In this document: positions 35,831 to 47,182 of the stretch, in pieces | How positions within the stretch are numbered: the stretch's first letter is position 1 | Layout of the letters: each line of letters starts with the position of its first letter | From: Helianthus annuus | Taxonomy: Eukaryota; Streptophyta; Magnoliopsida; Asterales; Asteraceae | Assembly (NCBI RefSeq): GCF_002127325.2 | Contig: NC_035449.2 | Span: 81,489,451 to 81,553,450, forward strand | DNA: 64,000 nt | Reading direction: 5' to 3' | Notes under the pieces: model-generated | The model's input: the letters and a program-made list of their open reading frames with translations, nothing else | The model's database searches: none | Told to the model about the DNA's origin: nothing | Program-made: the position numbers and the translations under genes

Positions 35831-37468
35831 TCTCGGTAAAGAAGAACACATGGTCGGAAGTTAGTCTAGTAAGTATCGTTAATGAGAAGCCCTCATTAGC
35901 CAGGATAAACATGGGAAGCCCCCACCTTTAGTACGCACTAGTATGGGAAACCCCCACTAGCTATACTTATGCACTATGTTATGAACTTACTTTCTGTGAA
36001 CTCGCTCAACTAGTTTGTTGATTATTTGCTGCATGCCTTGCAGGACCTTAGGTACATTATGGAGCTTGCACAGGGAGGAGCAGGTCGTTGTGGGATGTGG
36101 ATTCATGAACGTTATTCGAACTTATAATTATTTTGAGATTACATACTATGCTTCCGCTACTTAAACGATGTTTGGTTTTGAAACATCAATCATGTCATGA
36201 TGATTTACATTAATTACTTTTATTATTAAATGCTATGTTTGATATGATTGATGGCTTGATCCTGGTCAGTCGCACTCCCAAGCGGTGGTACTCCGCGGGT
36301 GGATTTTGGGGGTGTGACAGCTGATTCGGAACAAACCTCTTTTTCTCAACACTTGGTCCCCTACAAACACCCTTAAAAAAGAAGATATTAAAAAGGTTGC
36401 GGTTTGAGTGAAATTGCATGACGTTCCTCTTGCGGCATATACTGATGATGGGTTAAGCATGTTGGCGTCTAACATTGGTTCTCCTTTGCGGCTGGATTCG
36501 TATACTATTGATATGTGCAACGAGGCTTGCGGACGAAGCAGCTATGCTAGGGCCCTCATTGATATCTCTGCTGAACATGACTTTAAAGAGGTCCTAACCA
36601 TGGCTATTCCTGAGCTGGATGAGAACAAATATGTCAATGAGACTATTCGTGTGGAATATGAATGGAAACCACCGAGATGTGCCCATTGTTGTGTATTTGG
36701 GCATGACTCGGAGGAGTGTCCAAAATGCGTTCGACCGACAGTGAGACCTCCTACTAACAGTCTGAAAGTAGATGAGGATGGTTATACGAAAGTCAAGACT
36801 AAGAAGAATGTAAAGAAGAGCGGTTTCCAAGTTAACAATCAGAAGCCCAAATTTGAATATAGACCTGTGGATAAAAAGAAAAAGGCTGTGAGCTCTTCCA
36901 ACGAGAATGCGCGGTGCACTAGTTCGTCCAAGGTTCAAACACACAATTCGTTTAGTGCTCTTGGTTTTGTTAGGGGGGATGGGAGTTCCGTCCCGGGGAA
37001 ATATAAAAGGGGAAATGAGCTAAACGAGGAGTCTGATGATGACGAGGTAGAGGTTGTCTATGATGAAACGAATGAGTTTATGACATCGGGTTCACGTCCT
37101 ACGTCTTCCAGTACAGGGGCAAGCACCTCTCACATAAAGTTATCTAATGGATAGCTGCCTTCTGTTTCATGTTAAGGGGCTGCCGGTTGGTAGCAACTTC
37201 ATTTTTGATGATGGCGGTTGACGTCGTTTGTTTGTTTTATTTCTGTTTGTCTACTAGCTAGTCATTATCATGATTGTAGTAGGCTAGATTGAGGTGGTAC
37301 ATTGGTTTATTTGTTTTTGTTTTGCTTACATATATGGGGTCTGTCCTGTATATGAACTAGTGGGGAATTCATCCTCACTACTTGTACTTATTTGGCGGTT
37401 GTCTATAATAGAATCATCGGGGTAACCCTTTACAAAAAAAAAAAAAAAAAAAACTATTCAAAACTTTT

Positions 37469-38318
37469 ATACAAATACTATAACTCCGTTATTTATAAAC
37501 GTATAATATAACTAAAGTTATATAAACTAATAAACTATTTATAAAATCATAAATAAACTATTCGAAACTTACTCTGGTTATTTTGTTTATAATTCGGTTA
37601 TTCAGTTTTTATGCTCGTCAGTCGACACTTAACCATGCTAGGAAATGTTTAAATTAAAAAAGAATTCACTGATAATGACTGTACTATACGCAGTTATAGC
37701 AGTACATTCCTTTTGGACTTTTCATTTAATGAAATGAAATGTCGCTTTGGTTTTTAACTTTTGGTTTATGGGTAGAAATGTCGAGTCCTTTTCTATGTAT
37801 TCCCACTCATGCTGTTTCAATGGTATCAAAACTTTGTTTCTTCTATCATTTCATAACTTGTTTTTTTTTTTCAATTAATATCTAATATTTTTTTTTTATG
37901 ATCGTATCATATAAGGTTAACACAAAAACCGAATATGTATGTGAAAATAAAAATTGGCAGAACGGGTTTTGGTTATGGGAGCAAGTACTCTGGATTCGAG
38001 ATGGTATATTAGATACTCAGAATCCAATTACTCCGAATCCGGTATCAGAAATGCCACACACCAAAATAGAATATATTAATACATTAGCTATGCCCCAAAT
38101 GAAGGCTTTGGTGGTGAACATTGAAAAATGATCAAAAACAGATTGTAAAACAACTTATTTTGTAAAACAACTTATTTTGTAAAACAAATAGAAAGGATTC
38201 GATAAATGTAAGATTAAATATATTATGATATTTTATTTAATCTAGTAGTTATTATAATCATTTACATTATATAGATTAAAATATATAACAAACTATTAAA
38301 TAATTAGTTGGTAATTGT
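37469..38318. other. Spacer with a short ORF of unknown origin
   Basis: AT-rich sequence. A + strand reading at 37898-38131 (contains WLWEQVLWIRDGIL and ends KALVVNIEK) has ordinary composition and could be a gene relic, but I do not recognise it. The 25 bases at 38102-38126 occur inverted at about 42366-42390. A 22-bp unit containing TTGTAAAACAACTTATT is repeated at 38143-38190. Confidence 0.35.
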
Positions 38319-40739
38319 TAGGGGTATGCACGGTTCGGTTCGGTTTTTGGGTAAAACCAAAACCGTAACCGAAAGTTCGGTTTTTGTTTTTTAAAAACCG
38401 TTCGGTTTCGGTTTTTTCGGTTTCGGTTATTTCGGTTTTAGTAAAGGTTCGGTTCGGTTTTTCGGGTTTTTGAAACAAATTATGTAAGATTCAAAACTTA
38501 AAAATAGAATTCAAAGTTTAAGAATCTTTCTTTAGGGTTGAGTTATAATACAAAGTATTTAAAAATAAGAAGGGTAAAAAACAATCAGAGAGTGACAAGT
38601 GTCCTAGGAGTAATTAAATGGAAAGGGCAATTTTGTCTACAAGAGGAAAGACAATATGCATATGCAAGTCACATGTTATTTTCTCCCTCAATTTTTAAAC
38701 GTCCGTAACTTTTTTATACATCATTTGTTTTTTAAAAAAAAATATACCAGAAAATCGAGGGTTTTTTATCTTTAATATGAGTACCATATTGTTATATTTT
38801 ACAAAAAAAAAATCAAAAACCCAGTTAGATATTACACAATTGACATGATGTAAAACACAATGTAAAGTAGATCAAAAACACAATCAATGACAACAGATAA
38901 AGACACAATGGACAACATACTAAAACACAATGACCATAACATATAACACAATGCCGATAACATATAACACAATAAGTATCAGACTAAATGAAAAACCCAA
39001 TTGATGACAACAGATAAAAGACACAATTAATGACAGCAGACAAAAGACACATTGGAGAGCAGATGAAGACACAATGGAAAACAAACTAAAAACACAATAC
39101 ACAACAAACTAAAACACAATGAACAAAGATAATAAAAAAATGAACAAATTATTAAAACACTATGGACAACATATTAAAACACAATGAATAACATAGTAAA
39201 CACAATGACCTGAACTAATAACACAATTTATAGAAAACCCAAATATAACACAATCTTCATTGTGTCATATATTGTGTTATAGGTTCTTATAAAAACGCAA
39301 TAGATAGAACGCAAATTAACATTGTGTTATAGGTTTTGAAAATAACACAATGGATATGATGTAAAACACAATGTAAAGTAGATCAAAAACACAATCAATG
39401 ACAACAAATAAGACACAATGGACAACATACCAAAACACAATGACCATAACGTATAACACAATAAGTATCAGACTAAATAAAAACACAATTGATGACAACA
39501 GATAAAAGACACAATTAATGACAGCAGATAAAAGACACAATGGAGAGCAGATGAAGACACAATGGAAAACAAACTAAAAACACAGTACACAACAAACTAA
39601 AACACAATAACAAAGATAATAAAAAAATTGAACAGATTATTAAAACACAATGGACAACATATTAAAACACAATAAATAACATATTAAACATAATAACCTA
39701 AACTAATAACACAATTTATAGAAAACCCAGATATAACACCATCTTCATTGTGTCATATATTGTATTATAGGTTCTTATAAAAACGCAATGGATAGAACCC
39801 AAATTAACATTATGTTATAGGTTTTGATAATAACACATGTATAGAAACTCTACTGACCAAAACCCAGTTAAAAGACACAATGACCTGAACCTTTAACACA
39901 ATGCAAACAAAACCCAGTAAAAATGAAATTTTTTTATTTTATTTTTATATGATAATATGGTACTCATATTAAAGATAAAAAAACGATCGTTATTATGGTG
40001 AAATTTAAAAAAAAATGCGTATGAAAAAGTTATGGACGTTTTAAATCAATGGGGGAATTGGCATGTGCCTTGCATGTGAAGAGAGAAAATACATAAATAT
40101 AGGATTACCTTTATGCCCTTCTATTATCTTCTTTTCCCTACAACTAATCTCAACCCTCCAAATCTAAGATCAATGGACCAGAATCTTTCTTACCCTTTTT
40201 ATTTATTTTATCCTTTGTATTTGATCCTAACCCTCTTTATTAAAAGTTTACATTTAAGTTAATATATTTAGTCTTTCAAATTAATATTATTCACATAAAC
40301 CTAACATTCTAATCTATTTTAATGTTTCTCCAAAGTTTTTGTTAAGACGTTTTCTTTTATAATACTTTGAAAACCATTTAAGTTTTATATTAAACTTTGT
40401 TAGTACTTGTAAACAATTGATAATTTTAATGATAAATAAACATTGTAATGTTCTTATTATAAATATTTAACAAACAAGAATAAAATTAATAATTCTTAGT
40501 AGCATGGGTAAACACTTAAACATAAAAATATATAGATTTGGTATACTATTAAAAATTATAGGTTCGGTTCGGTTATTTTCGGTTATTGAAAATGATTATC
40601 CGAAAACCGAACCGAAATTTTCGGTTATTAAAAATCTGAAAAACGAACCGTCGGTTTTTGTTACGGTTCGGTTTTTTCGTCCGGATTTTTCGGTTATTTC
40701 GGTTACGGTTCGATTATTTCGGTTTTCTGCTCACCCCTA
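38319..40739. mobile_element. hAT-like non-autonomous element rich in CGGTT words, with a nested element
   Basis: The ends are TAGGGGTATGC at 38319 and GCTCACCCCTA ending 40739, a TAGGGGTG-type hAT terminal inverted repeat. Both sub-ends (38330-38480 and 40560-40725) are dense in GGTTCGGTT and TTTCGGTTA words in opposite orientation. An imperfect direct repeat TAATTGT (38312-38318, 40744-40750) may be the remains of the target duplication. The element is split by the ACACAATG-rich element at 38535-40233. No transposase is present. Confidence 0.6.
38535..40233. mobile_element. ACACAATG-rich terminal-inverted-repeat element, copy A (1.7 kb)
   Basis: Imperfect terminal inverted repeats of about 43 bp start GGGTTGAGTTATAATACAAA and, on the other strand, GGGTTAGGATCAAATACAAA. 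Both run into AAGGGTAAGAA-type sequence. The direct repeat TCTTTA flanks it (38529-38534, 40234-40239). The interior consists of dozens of spaced ACACAATG words with an internal duplication (about 38850-39300 against 39350-39790). No transposase is seen. The readable Cys/Val-rich minus-strand ORFs here are products of the repeat. Confidence 0.75.
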
Positions 40740-40831
40740 GTACTAATTGTTGATAGTCCATATTACCCTTATTAACTAATTAGGTTTCCTCTTGAGTGGA
40801 TATATAAGGAGACTAAAGTAGAGGTTAAAAC
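40740..40831. other. Short spacer between the hAT-like element and copy B
   Basis: About 90 bp without features, ending in GGTTAAAAC, the left target duplication of copy B. Confidence 0.5.
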
Positions 40832-42040
40832 GGGTTGAGTTATAATGCAAAGGATTTAAAAATAAGAAGGGTAAGAAGCCACCAGAGAGTAACAAGTGTC
40901 CTAGGAGAAATTAAATGGAAAAGATAATTTTGTCTACAAGAGGAAAGAGAATATGCACATGCAAGTCACATGTTATTCCCCCCCCCAATTTTTAAACGTT
41001 CGTAACTTTTTTATACATCATTTGTTTTTTAAAAAAATATATACCATAAAATCGAGCGTTTTTTATCTTTAATATGAGTATCATATTGTTATATTTTTCA
41101 AAAAAAAAAAAAAAAAATCAAAACCCCAGTTACATATTACACAATGGACGTGATGTAAAACACAATGTAAAGTAGATCAAAAACACAATTAATGACAAAC
41201 AGATAAAGACACAATGGACAACATAATAAAACACAATGACCATAACGTATAACACAATGGCGATAACATATAACACAATAAATATCAGACTAAATAAAAA
41301 CGCAATTGATGACAACAGATAAAAGACACAATTAATGAAACAAGACAAAAGACACAATATAGAGCAGTGAAAACACAATAGAAAACAAACTAAAAACACA
41401 ATACACAACAAAATAAAACACAATGAACAAGATAATAAAAAAAATTGAACAAATTATTAAAACACAACAGAAAACATATTAAACACAATGACCTGAACTA
41501 ATAACACAATTTATAGAAAACCCAGATATAACACCGTCTTCATTGTGTCATATATTGTGTTATAAGTTCTTATAAAACCGCAATGGATAGAACCCAAATT
41601 AACATTGTGTTATATGTTTTGATAATAACACAATGTATAGAAACTCTACTAAAACGTAATGACCAAAACCCAGTTAAAAGACACAATGAACTGAACCTTT
41701 AACACAATGCGAAAAAACCCAGTAAAAATGAATTTTTTATTTTATTTTTATATGATAATATGGTACTCATATTAAAGATAAAAAACGCTCGTTATTATGG
41801 TGAACTTTTTTTTAAAAAAAATGTCATATGAAAAAGTTATGGACGTTTTAAATCGATGGGGAAATTGACATGTGCCTTGCATGTGGAGAAAGAAAATCCA
41901 TAAATATAAGATTCCCTTTATGCCCTTCTATTATCTTCTTTTCTCTACAACTAATCTCAACCCTCCAAATCTAAGATCAATGGACTAGAAACCTTCTTAC
42001 CTTTCTTATTTATTTTATCCTTTGTATTTGATCCTAACCT
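40832..42040. mobile_element. ACACAATG-rich terminal-inverted-repeat element, copy B (1.2 kb)
   Basis: This is a second copy of the 38535-40233 element with the same terminal inverted repeats. It lacks one of the two internal duplicate blocks. The flanking direct repeat is GGTTAAAAC / GGTTAAAAG (40823-40831, 42041-42049), 8 of 9 identical. A 9-bp duplication fits a MULE-type transposase acting in trans. Confidence 0.8.
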
Positions 42041-42049
42041 GGTTAAAAG

Positions 42050-42585
42050 GTTACACAACCTAATTACTCAATAACATTAATCCCGACCTCCTCTCCATAG
42101 CCGATTCCCCTTTATCGGTTTTCATCATCACCATCATTAGATTGCACCCTAAGGAGGAACCAAATCACCTTGATAAACATGTCGAACTCGATGGCTGCAT
42201 CACTTACTGGATTCTCTGATGGTCTATCTGCAATCACGAGTATCTATTCATGTTTTCCATTATGCCTTAAACAGAACTAATCATAAATAAAACCCTTAAC
42301 TACAAACATAAGCTATTCCCCAAATGAAGACCCCTAGAAATGAAACTTTATTATTCCAACTCTTTCAATGTTCACCACCAAAGCCTTGAAGACCAATTCT
42401 TTATTTAACTAGCACCCATGAACTTTAGAATGTTAGCAACTATTCTTACAAAATATTTAACGGCTGCCAGAAACTTCAGTACTTTAAATACATTCTGTTA
42501 GTTTTAATATACGAAATAAAAATGGATTTATTATTAAAAGGTTTTGATTAATAAAAATAATAAATGTATAAAGAAATAATGATTA
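42050..42585. other. Spacer with a possible 5' gene fragment
   Basis: ATG at 42179 opens a short + strand frame (MSNSMAASLTGFSDGLSAI, stop after about 34 codons) below a pyrimidine-rich leader. It looks like the first codons of a gene cut short or spliced, but there is too little to identify it. The inverted 25-bp match to 38102-38126 lies at about 42366-42390. Confidence 0.25.
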
Positions 42586-44242
42586 GAGTAATTACAAGTT
42601 TTGTCCATTATCTATATACTTAATTTCAGTCGGTGCCCTTTGGCGTCAAAATTGATGGGATTTGTACTTTATGTTTTAAAATCTTGCACGTTGTGTCCTT
42701 TGGCTCTAACCAAGTTACTTGTTCTTGTTAAATCTGGTAATGTGTCTTGCGCATAAGGACATTCTTGTCACTTCATCTCCCTATAGGCTATTGAGTAAAT
42801 AACTTGTATCAAGGGGGCTATATGTGTAAAAGCATAAAGTACAAATAAAAAACCTTTGCACTCTCTCCCCTCTCTCTCTCTTCTCTCTCTCTCTTATCTC
42901 TTTCACGCTCTTCAAATCTGAGATGGTGGATGGTGGTGGGTTGGGGGTGGGTTGGGGTATCATTAGATCTGAGACGATGGCGGGTTTAGCTGTTGTGGGT
43001 GGTGGATGGTGATGGTGGATAGAGCTGGCAATTCTGACACGTGCGTGATAATATGACACGATCCTACACAAAGTTAACAGGTTCCGTGTCTATAACAGGT
43101 CGACACAATACGACTTGTTTAATTTCGTGTCGTGTTCGTGTTTGCCTATTTCATGTTCGTGTCTTATCATGTTCGTGTCTTAACAGGTCGTGGTCATGTC
43201 TTAACATGTCATGTCAGACACGATATGGCGTGTTAAGACTTGTTTAGACTTAAGACCATTATATAATACCTGTTAAGACATGTTAACATATCAAACATTT
43301 AGTTACAGGTTGTGTTCATGTCTTAACAGGTCATTTCGTGTAACCTGATTATTATCAAGTTCATATTCGTGTTTGGAAAATCTGACACGATAAGATGTCG
43401 TTTCGTGCTCGTGTTTATCTGTTTCGGGTTCAAGTCTTAATAGTTCGGGTTGACACGATATGTCAGCCCTAATGGTGGATATGGTGGTGAGTTTAACAGT
43501 GGAGGATGGTGATGGGTGGAGACAGTGCCGGGTTGTGATGGTGGGTGTGGTGGTGGGTTTAGCAGTGGTGGTTGGTGATTTAGGTTGTTTGGGAAAGCTA
43601 TTTGGGGGTGGTGATGGTGGGTTGTGGTTGGTGTAGTGATGGTTGTGAAGATCAGCGATGGTCGATAAGGTGGTAGGGGTGTCAGAGGTTAGTTAGGGTT
43701 TCAGAGGTAGGGGTTCGTTAGCGATGGGGAGGTGTTTGCAGGTTGGGGTTAGGGTTAGGGTTCTAGCGGTAGGTGTACAGTGGTGATGGTGGTGACAGAA
43801 GGGGGGGGGGGGTTGGGTTGGTTAGGTACTTTGATGATGGTGGATTGTGGTGGGTGCAGTGGTGATGATGGGTTGTGGTGGTGATTTGGGTTGGTTGGGT
43901 TGTGATGGGTGCGGTGCAGTTGAGGTGGTTGGTAGGATTGGTGGTGGTTGATATGTGATTTGGGGGTGGTGATGGTGGTAGTCTGGTAGTGAGAGAGAGT
44001 GGAGAGAGAGGGGGGTTAAGCAATATTCTGATTTATTATTTTAAATAATATTAAATAAATTGGTAAAGAGACTAAAATACCTTTAGATGAGTAGATTTAA
44101 CATGAAAATTAACTTGGCTAAGGCCAAATAGCACCACATGCAAGATTTTGAAACATAAAGTACAAATCCCATCAATTTTGACACCAAAGGACAACGCCTG
44201 AAATTGAGTATATAGATAAATAACAAAACTTGTAATTTACTC
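42586..44242. mobile_element. MULE-like non-autonomous element B
   Basis: Terminal inverted repeats of about 130-150 bp begin GAGTAATTACAAG (42586) and GAGTAAATTACAAG (other strand, ending 44242). They share TGTCC, TATATACTCAATTTCAG-type and AATTGATGGGATTTGTACTT blocks. The possible 9-bp duplication is poor (TAATGATTA against TGGTGGTTA). The interior is a GGTGGTGAT-rich low-complexity sequence with a hAT MITE at 43020-43471 and no transposase. Confidence 0.75.
43020..43471. mobile_element. hAT-like MITE (452 bp), perfect 8-bp TSD
   Basis: Ends TAGAGCTGGCA and, on the other strand, TAGGGCTGACA. It is flanked by ATGGTGGA at 43012-43019 and 43472-43479. The interior is made of GACACG, CGTGTC and TTAACAGG words that are partly self-complementary. 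An 8-bp duplication with TAGGGCTG-like ends is the hAT signature. Confidence 0.85.
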
Positions 44243-44730
44243 TGGTGGTTATCTAATCACTAACCCAGCCCCTCCGTTTATACTCATTTTGGGCATTTCT
44301 AGGTGAGAAAAAAGTGCGCATAGTGTAGTTGAGGTGGTCGGTAGGATTGGTGGTGGTTGATATGTGATTTTGGGGTGGTGATGGTGGTAGTCTGGTAGTG
44401 AGAGAGAGTGGAGAGAGAGGGGGGTTAAGCAATATTCTGATTTATTATTTTAAATAATATTAAATAAATTGGTAAAGAGACTAAAATACCTTTAGATGAG
44501 TAGATTTAACATGAAAATTAACTTGGCTAAGGCCAAATAGCACCACATGCAAGAGTTTGAAACATAAAGTAAAAATCCCATCAATTTTGACACCAAAGGA
44601 CACCGCCTGAAATTGAGTATATAGATAAATAACAAAACTTGTAATTTACTCCGGTGGTTATCTAATCACTAACCCAGCCCCTCCGTTTACACTCATTTTG
44701 GGCATTTCTAGGTGAGAAAAAGTGCGCATA
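43914..44730. repeat. Tandem duplication (about 409 bp unit) of the MULE B end and its flank
   Basis: Sequence from about 43914 to 44320 is repeated at 44323-44730 with about ten differences. The unit includes the right part of MULE B, its terminal inverted repeat and about 80 bp of flank ending GTGCGCATA. The second copy therefore carries an extra MULE end at about 44520-44652 without a partner. Confidence 0.9.
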
Positions 44731-44811
44731 CTTGTCGTCTATGTGGCATCACTTTTTTTCTCACCCAAACCCCCTATCTAAGCCTCCATAACACACAAAT
44801 TAATTACCAAT

Positions 44812-45140
44812 GGTGGTGGTGGTTCATTGGCAAAGGTAAAGTCTTTAAACACCTAGAGTTGGCAGGGGGAAGGTCTTGGGTTCAATTCCCACGGACGACG
44901 GGAATTAAAAGACCCATGTTCATTTTCTGCCCCCACCATTTAGTTTTGGCGACACCAGGTTATGATGGGAGACTAGGCGAGTAGGCGGCGATCGCTAGTT
45001 CGATTCTTGAACTGAGCGGGTTTTACCTCACCGCGCTGTCGTGTCTTCGGGCGAGTGTTCACAGGATTCGGCCCTAGGTGAGGGTTTTCCACGGTTTGAA
45101 GACGAGTGTATCTCGATGTGGTGAATTTTACCAGTAGTCA
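44812..45140 (+). mobile_element. tRNA-derived SINE-like sequence
   Basis: A pol III A-box TGGTTCATTGG (44820-44830) and B-box GGTTCAATTCC (44879-44889) are correctly ordered about 50 bp apart, as in tRNA-derived SINEs. The string AAACACCTAGA between them is shared with the fragment at 3757-3845. A second B-box-like AGTTCGATTC lies at about 44998. The 3' end is not defined. Short open frames across it are not genes. Confidence 0.5.
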
Positions 45141-45184
45141 ATTCAAAGGAGTCGTTTGTCGTGAAAAAAAATACTTTCTTAAAT

Positions 45185-45655
45185 ATTCGGGTAATCAGGG
45201 GCATAACTTTGTGGGGGCCGGGAGGGGCGCCCGACCCTCCAAACTTTTCGCTCATTAGTGCCCGGTATGTAGTTTTCATATATAATTTTTTAGGTATATA
45301 CGTTTTCGACCCCCAACTTTATATTTTTTTAGGCATATACGTTTTCGACCCCTCAGTCGGAAATCTCAAACTTCGTTATTACGGGTAATGCATTAGGTTT
45401 GATCATGATATATCAATACTGATTTATATCATGATATATGTCAATACTGATTTATATAAAACATTTTATTTTATTGCAGGTGTACAAGCTATTGCATGTG
45501 TACAAGCATTCAATACGTGCACATCTTTCATTGGGAATGTAGAGAATAACAATGGATGTTGATCCTATTGCATTTTATCTTACACGCTACTCCTCCTTTG
45601 GGCTTCATGTACGTTACGGCTTGTTTACCCTGTCAATAGTCGTACCATTGCCCCC
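45185..45655. other. Possible hAT-like non-autonomous element
   Basis: The segment begins CAGGGGCATAAC and may end ACCATTGCCCCCCT, a weak terminal inverted repeat. It contains the word pair AGGYATATACGTTTTCGACCCC twice (45291-45315, 45331-45352) and two copies of CATGATATATCAATACTGATTTATAT. No target duplication was found, so the call is tentative. Confidence 0.25.
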
Positions 45656-46508
45656 CTAAAAACAAATATGCTTCGGTCTCTATTTATTCTTTTAAAACTA
45701 TTTAGTTGTTAATTAAAATATGGCAACTTAATATGTAATACTTTATTTACAAAACACATTTTTAAAATCAATGTTTTGCATATTTAAGTACATGAGTTGT
45801 TCCTTTTACGCGTAGTGGCCTTAAAATATGTATTCTAAAGTATATAATTTATATTATTTATTTTAACTATTACGGGTTAAATGATAATAAGTTAATAACT
45901 ACACACTTTTAAAAATTGGTCATTAAAAATGTGTCTTTTACAAACCTTGGAAATATATGGTAATTTAGTACTTCTTAGATCCGTCAAGGGTTCTTCTTAA
46001 GACATAGACTAAGTAACCAAAGGGATTTGATATAGATAGCAGTATTGTAACGACAAAGAAACAAAGATTCAAGTCTCTTGTCAGATGGATCATGCTTTGG
46101 GCATGTGTTTTTTTTTTCAAGAAATAGAGCTCACTTTGAAAGTGTTAATTGAGCTAGATAAACATGGAGATGAGTGTTAGATCAGTGATCGACGAGGGGA
46201 TCAAGTTATCGGTGAATTACTTATGATGCTCAAGGGATAAAGACAATAAAAGACAATCTATACCTTTGGGAACCTAACTCGTTAGCCTTTCGATGAAGAC
46301 ACGTACGTCTTGGTGGTTAGGCCTGGTAAACATATCAAAGAAAGCACGACCCGGTTCCTAGTCCCATCGTGTCGGCTTTAAGAAGTGGCACGCCTCCTTT
46401 GATTGTTATATGTCGCATCTAGCATGTTCCAAAGTCTTTGGTACCCTACGTAACGTAAGTATGATTGGTTCCAAACTTGATCGGTTCTTTGAATAATGAA
46501 GCAATCAA
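45656..46508. other. AT-rich spacer before the Helitron
   Basis: No gene or repeat family is recognised. The more GC-balanced part at 46180-46480 may be an old coding relic, but no frame is convincing. Confidence 0.4.
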
Positions 46509-46960
46509 TCTCTTATACTAAAACAAAATAATGTTGACCATTTGACCATTACGTGGCATATCTCTTTAGCCAGGTAATTCATTTTTGAGCGCCATTTTTC
46601 TCTATTCTCTCTATTCTCATTCAATTAATCAATTCCTTCATTCTTCTTTCAAAGTCTCCTTTAATTATATATGGAAGGTTGAATAATTAATCAATTATCG
46701 GAAGATGTTTTTGGAAATTATAGAAGCGTTTCCAATTTTACGTTCTATATACAATTTAGGGCTTTTAATCGGAGGTTTCAAAGGAACACTGAAGTCGCCT
46801 GTTTTGATTTATCTTCATCATCATCCTTCGAAACTGAATCATAGGTAAGTTGGTTTCCATCTCTGTTTGTGATTTTGTATTTGTTATAAGAAAACCCTAA
46901 TTTGGTTGTATGATTTGTATGTTGTTGTTGTTGATTAAGCCGCTAATTCTTTTTTATATG

Positions 46961-47108
46961 CGGTTTTAAGCAGTTCATTGTTCTAATTTGTGTGTTTATT
47001 GGTGTTATTATACACCCCAATGTATTTCTATTTGTGTCAGCTTAAGCCGGTTTTAAGCAGTTCATTGTTCTAATTTGTGTGTTTATTGGTGTTATTATAC
47101 ACCCTAAT
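46961..47108 (+). repeat. Direct duplication of about 62 bp inside the Helitron
   Basis: CGGTTTTAAGCAGTTCATTG through TTATTATACACCC occurs at about 46963-47019 and again at 47048-47104 with one difference. It lies just upstream of the leader-like exon. Confidence 0.8.
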
Positions 47109-47182
47109 GGCATTGAACACCGGATTGAGATCATTATTTTCCAAATTGATTGCTTCTGTCTATTCTTCTCTCGCTAAATCTG
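47107..47182 (+). pseudogene. Captured first exon with mitochondrial-type leader
   Basis: ATG 47107 encodes MALNTGLRSLFSKLIASVY SSLAKS and ends at a good splice donor (TCTG|GTAAGA). The peptide has Arg, Lys and Ser but no acidic residue, and can form an amphipathic helix, like a mitochondrial presequence. The opening MALNTGLRS reminds me of small plant mitochondrial membrane proteins, but I cannot name the gene with confidence. The following exons are not recognisable. Confidence 0.4.

Larger units (their letters stand above)
34069..36319 (+). mobile_element. Gypsy solo LTR (2251 bp), TSD GCTGA
   Basis: The insert starts TGTGACAAC, ends GGTGTGACA and is flanked by GCTGA (34064-34068, 36320-36324). 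Removing it restores the DUF4283 frame. Its termini resemble the Tekay-type LTRs elsewhere in the window but it lies in + orientation. Inside are a TTGCGACTCG-word cassette (34965-35190) and a four-unit hairpin array (35590-35830). It was left by LTR-LTR recombination. Confidence 0.9.
33399..37154 (+). pseudogene. L1-type ORF1 (DUF4283 and CCHC zinc knuckle), interrupted
   Basis: Best start is ATG 33399 (MDVQSVDNTNVFARK). The DUF4283 domain begins near 33880 (YGYFLGDIIAYPVVEYFVK) and is cut after GGPWL at 34068 by a solo LTR. It resumes in the same frame at 36325 (IRNKPLFLNTW, VKLHDVPLAAY). A zinc knuckle CAHCCVFGHDSEEC follows at about 36680-36720, then a Lys/Ser-rich and acidic tail and a stop at 37152-37154. 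One stop inside, TGA at 36405-36407, replaces the conserved Trp of the VWVKLHDVP motif. Apart from that and the insertion the frame is open. The family binds nucleic acid and in L1 elements acts as the RNA chaperone of the retrotransposition particle. Confidence 0.85.
32939..37450 (+). mobile_element. L1-like retroposon with ORF1 only
   Basis: The element is flanked by an 18-bp perfect direct repeat (32921-32938, 37451-37468) and ends in about 18 A residues. These are the signs of target-primed insertion. It has a 5' leader with repeated AGATTAGGGTTCGGCAATCC words (33068-33150), one DUF4283/CCHC ORF split by a solo LTR, about 280 bases of 3' untranslated sequence, and the poly(A). No ORF2 (endonuclease and reverse transcriptase) is present. 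Without the solo LTR and one duplication copy the element is 2256 bp. Confidence 0.85.

Noticed and set aside
37898..38131. A 77-residue ORF as a real gene.
   Set aside because: No recognisable family, no clear promoter and an AT-rich context; kept only as a note in the spacer entry.
38920..39540. Minus-strand Cys/Val/Phe-rich ORFs resembling membrane proteins.
   Set aside because: They are translations of the ACACAATG word array; the same reading recurs at 41130-41423 in the second copy.
43741..43762. GGGGTTAGGGTTAGGGTTC resembles a short telomere-like array.
   Set aside because: Only about three units, of the TTAGGG and not the plant TTTAGGG type, inside GGT-rich low-complexity MULE interior.
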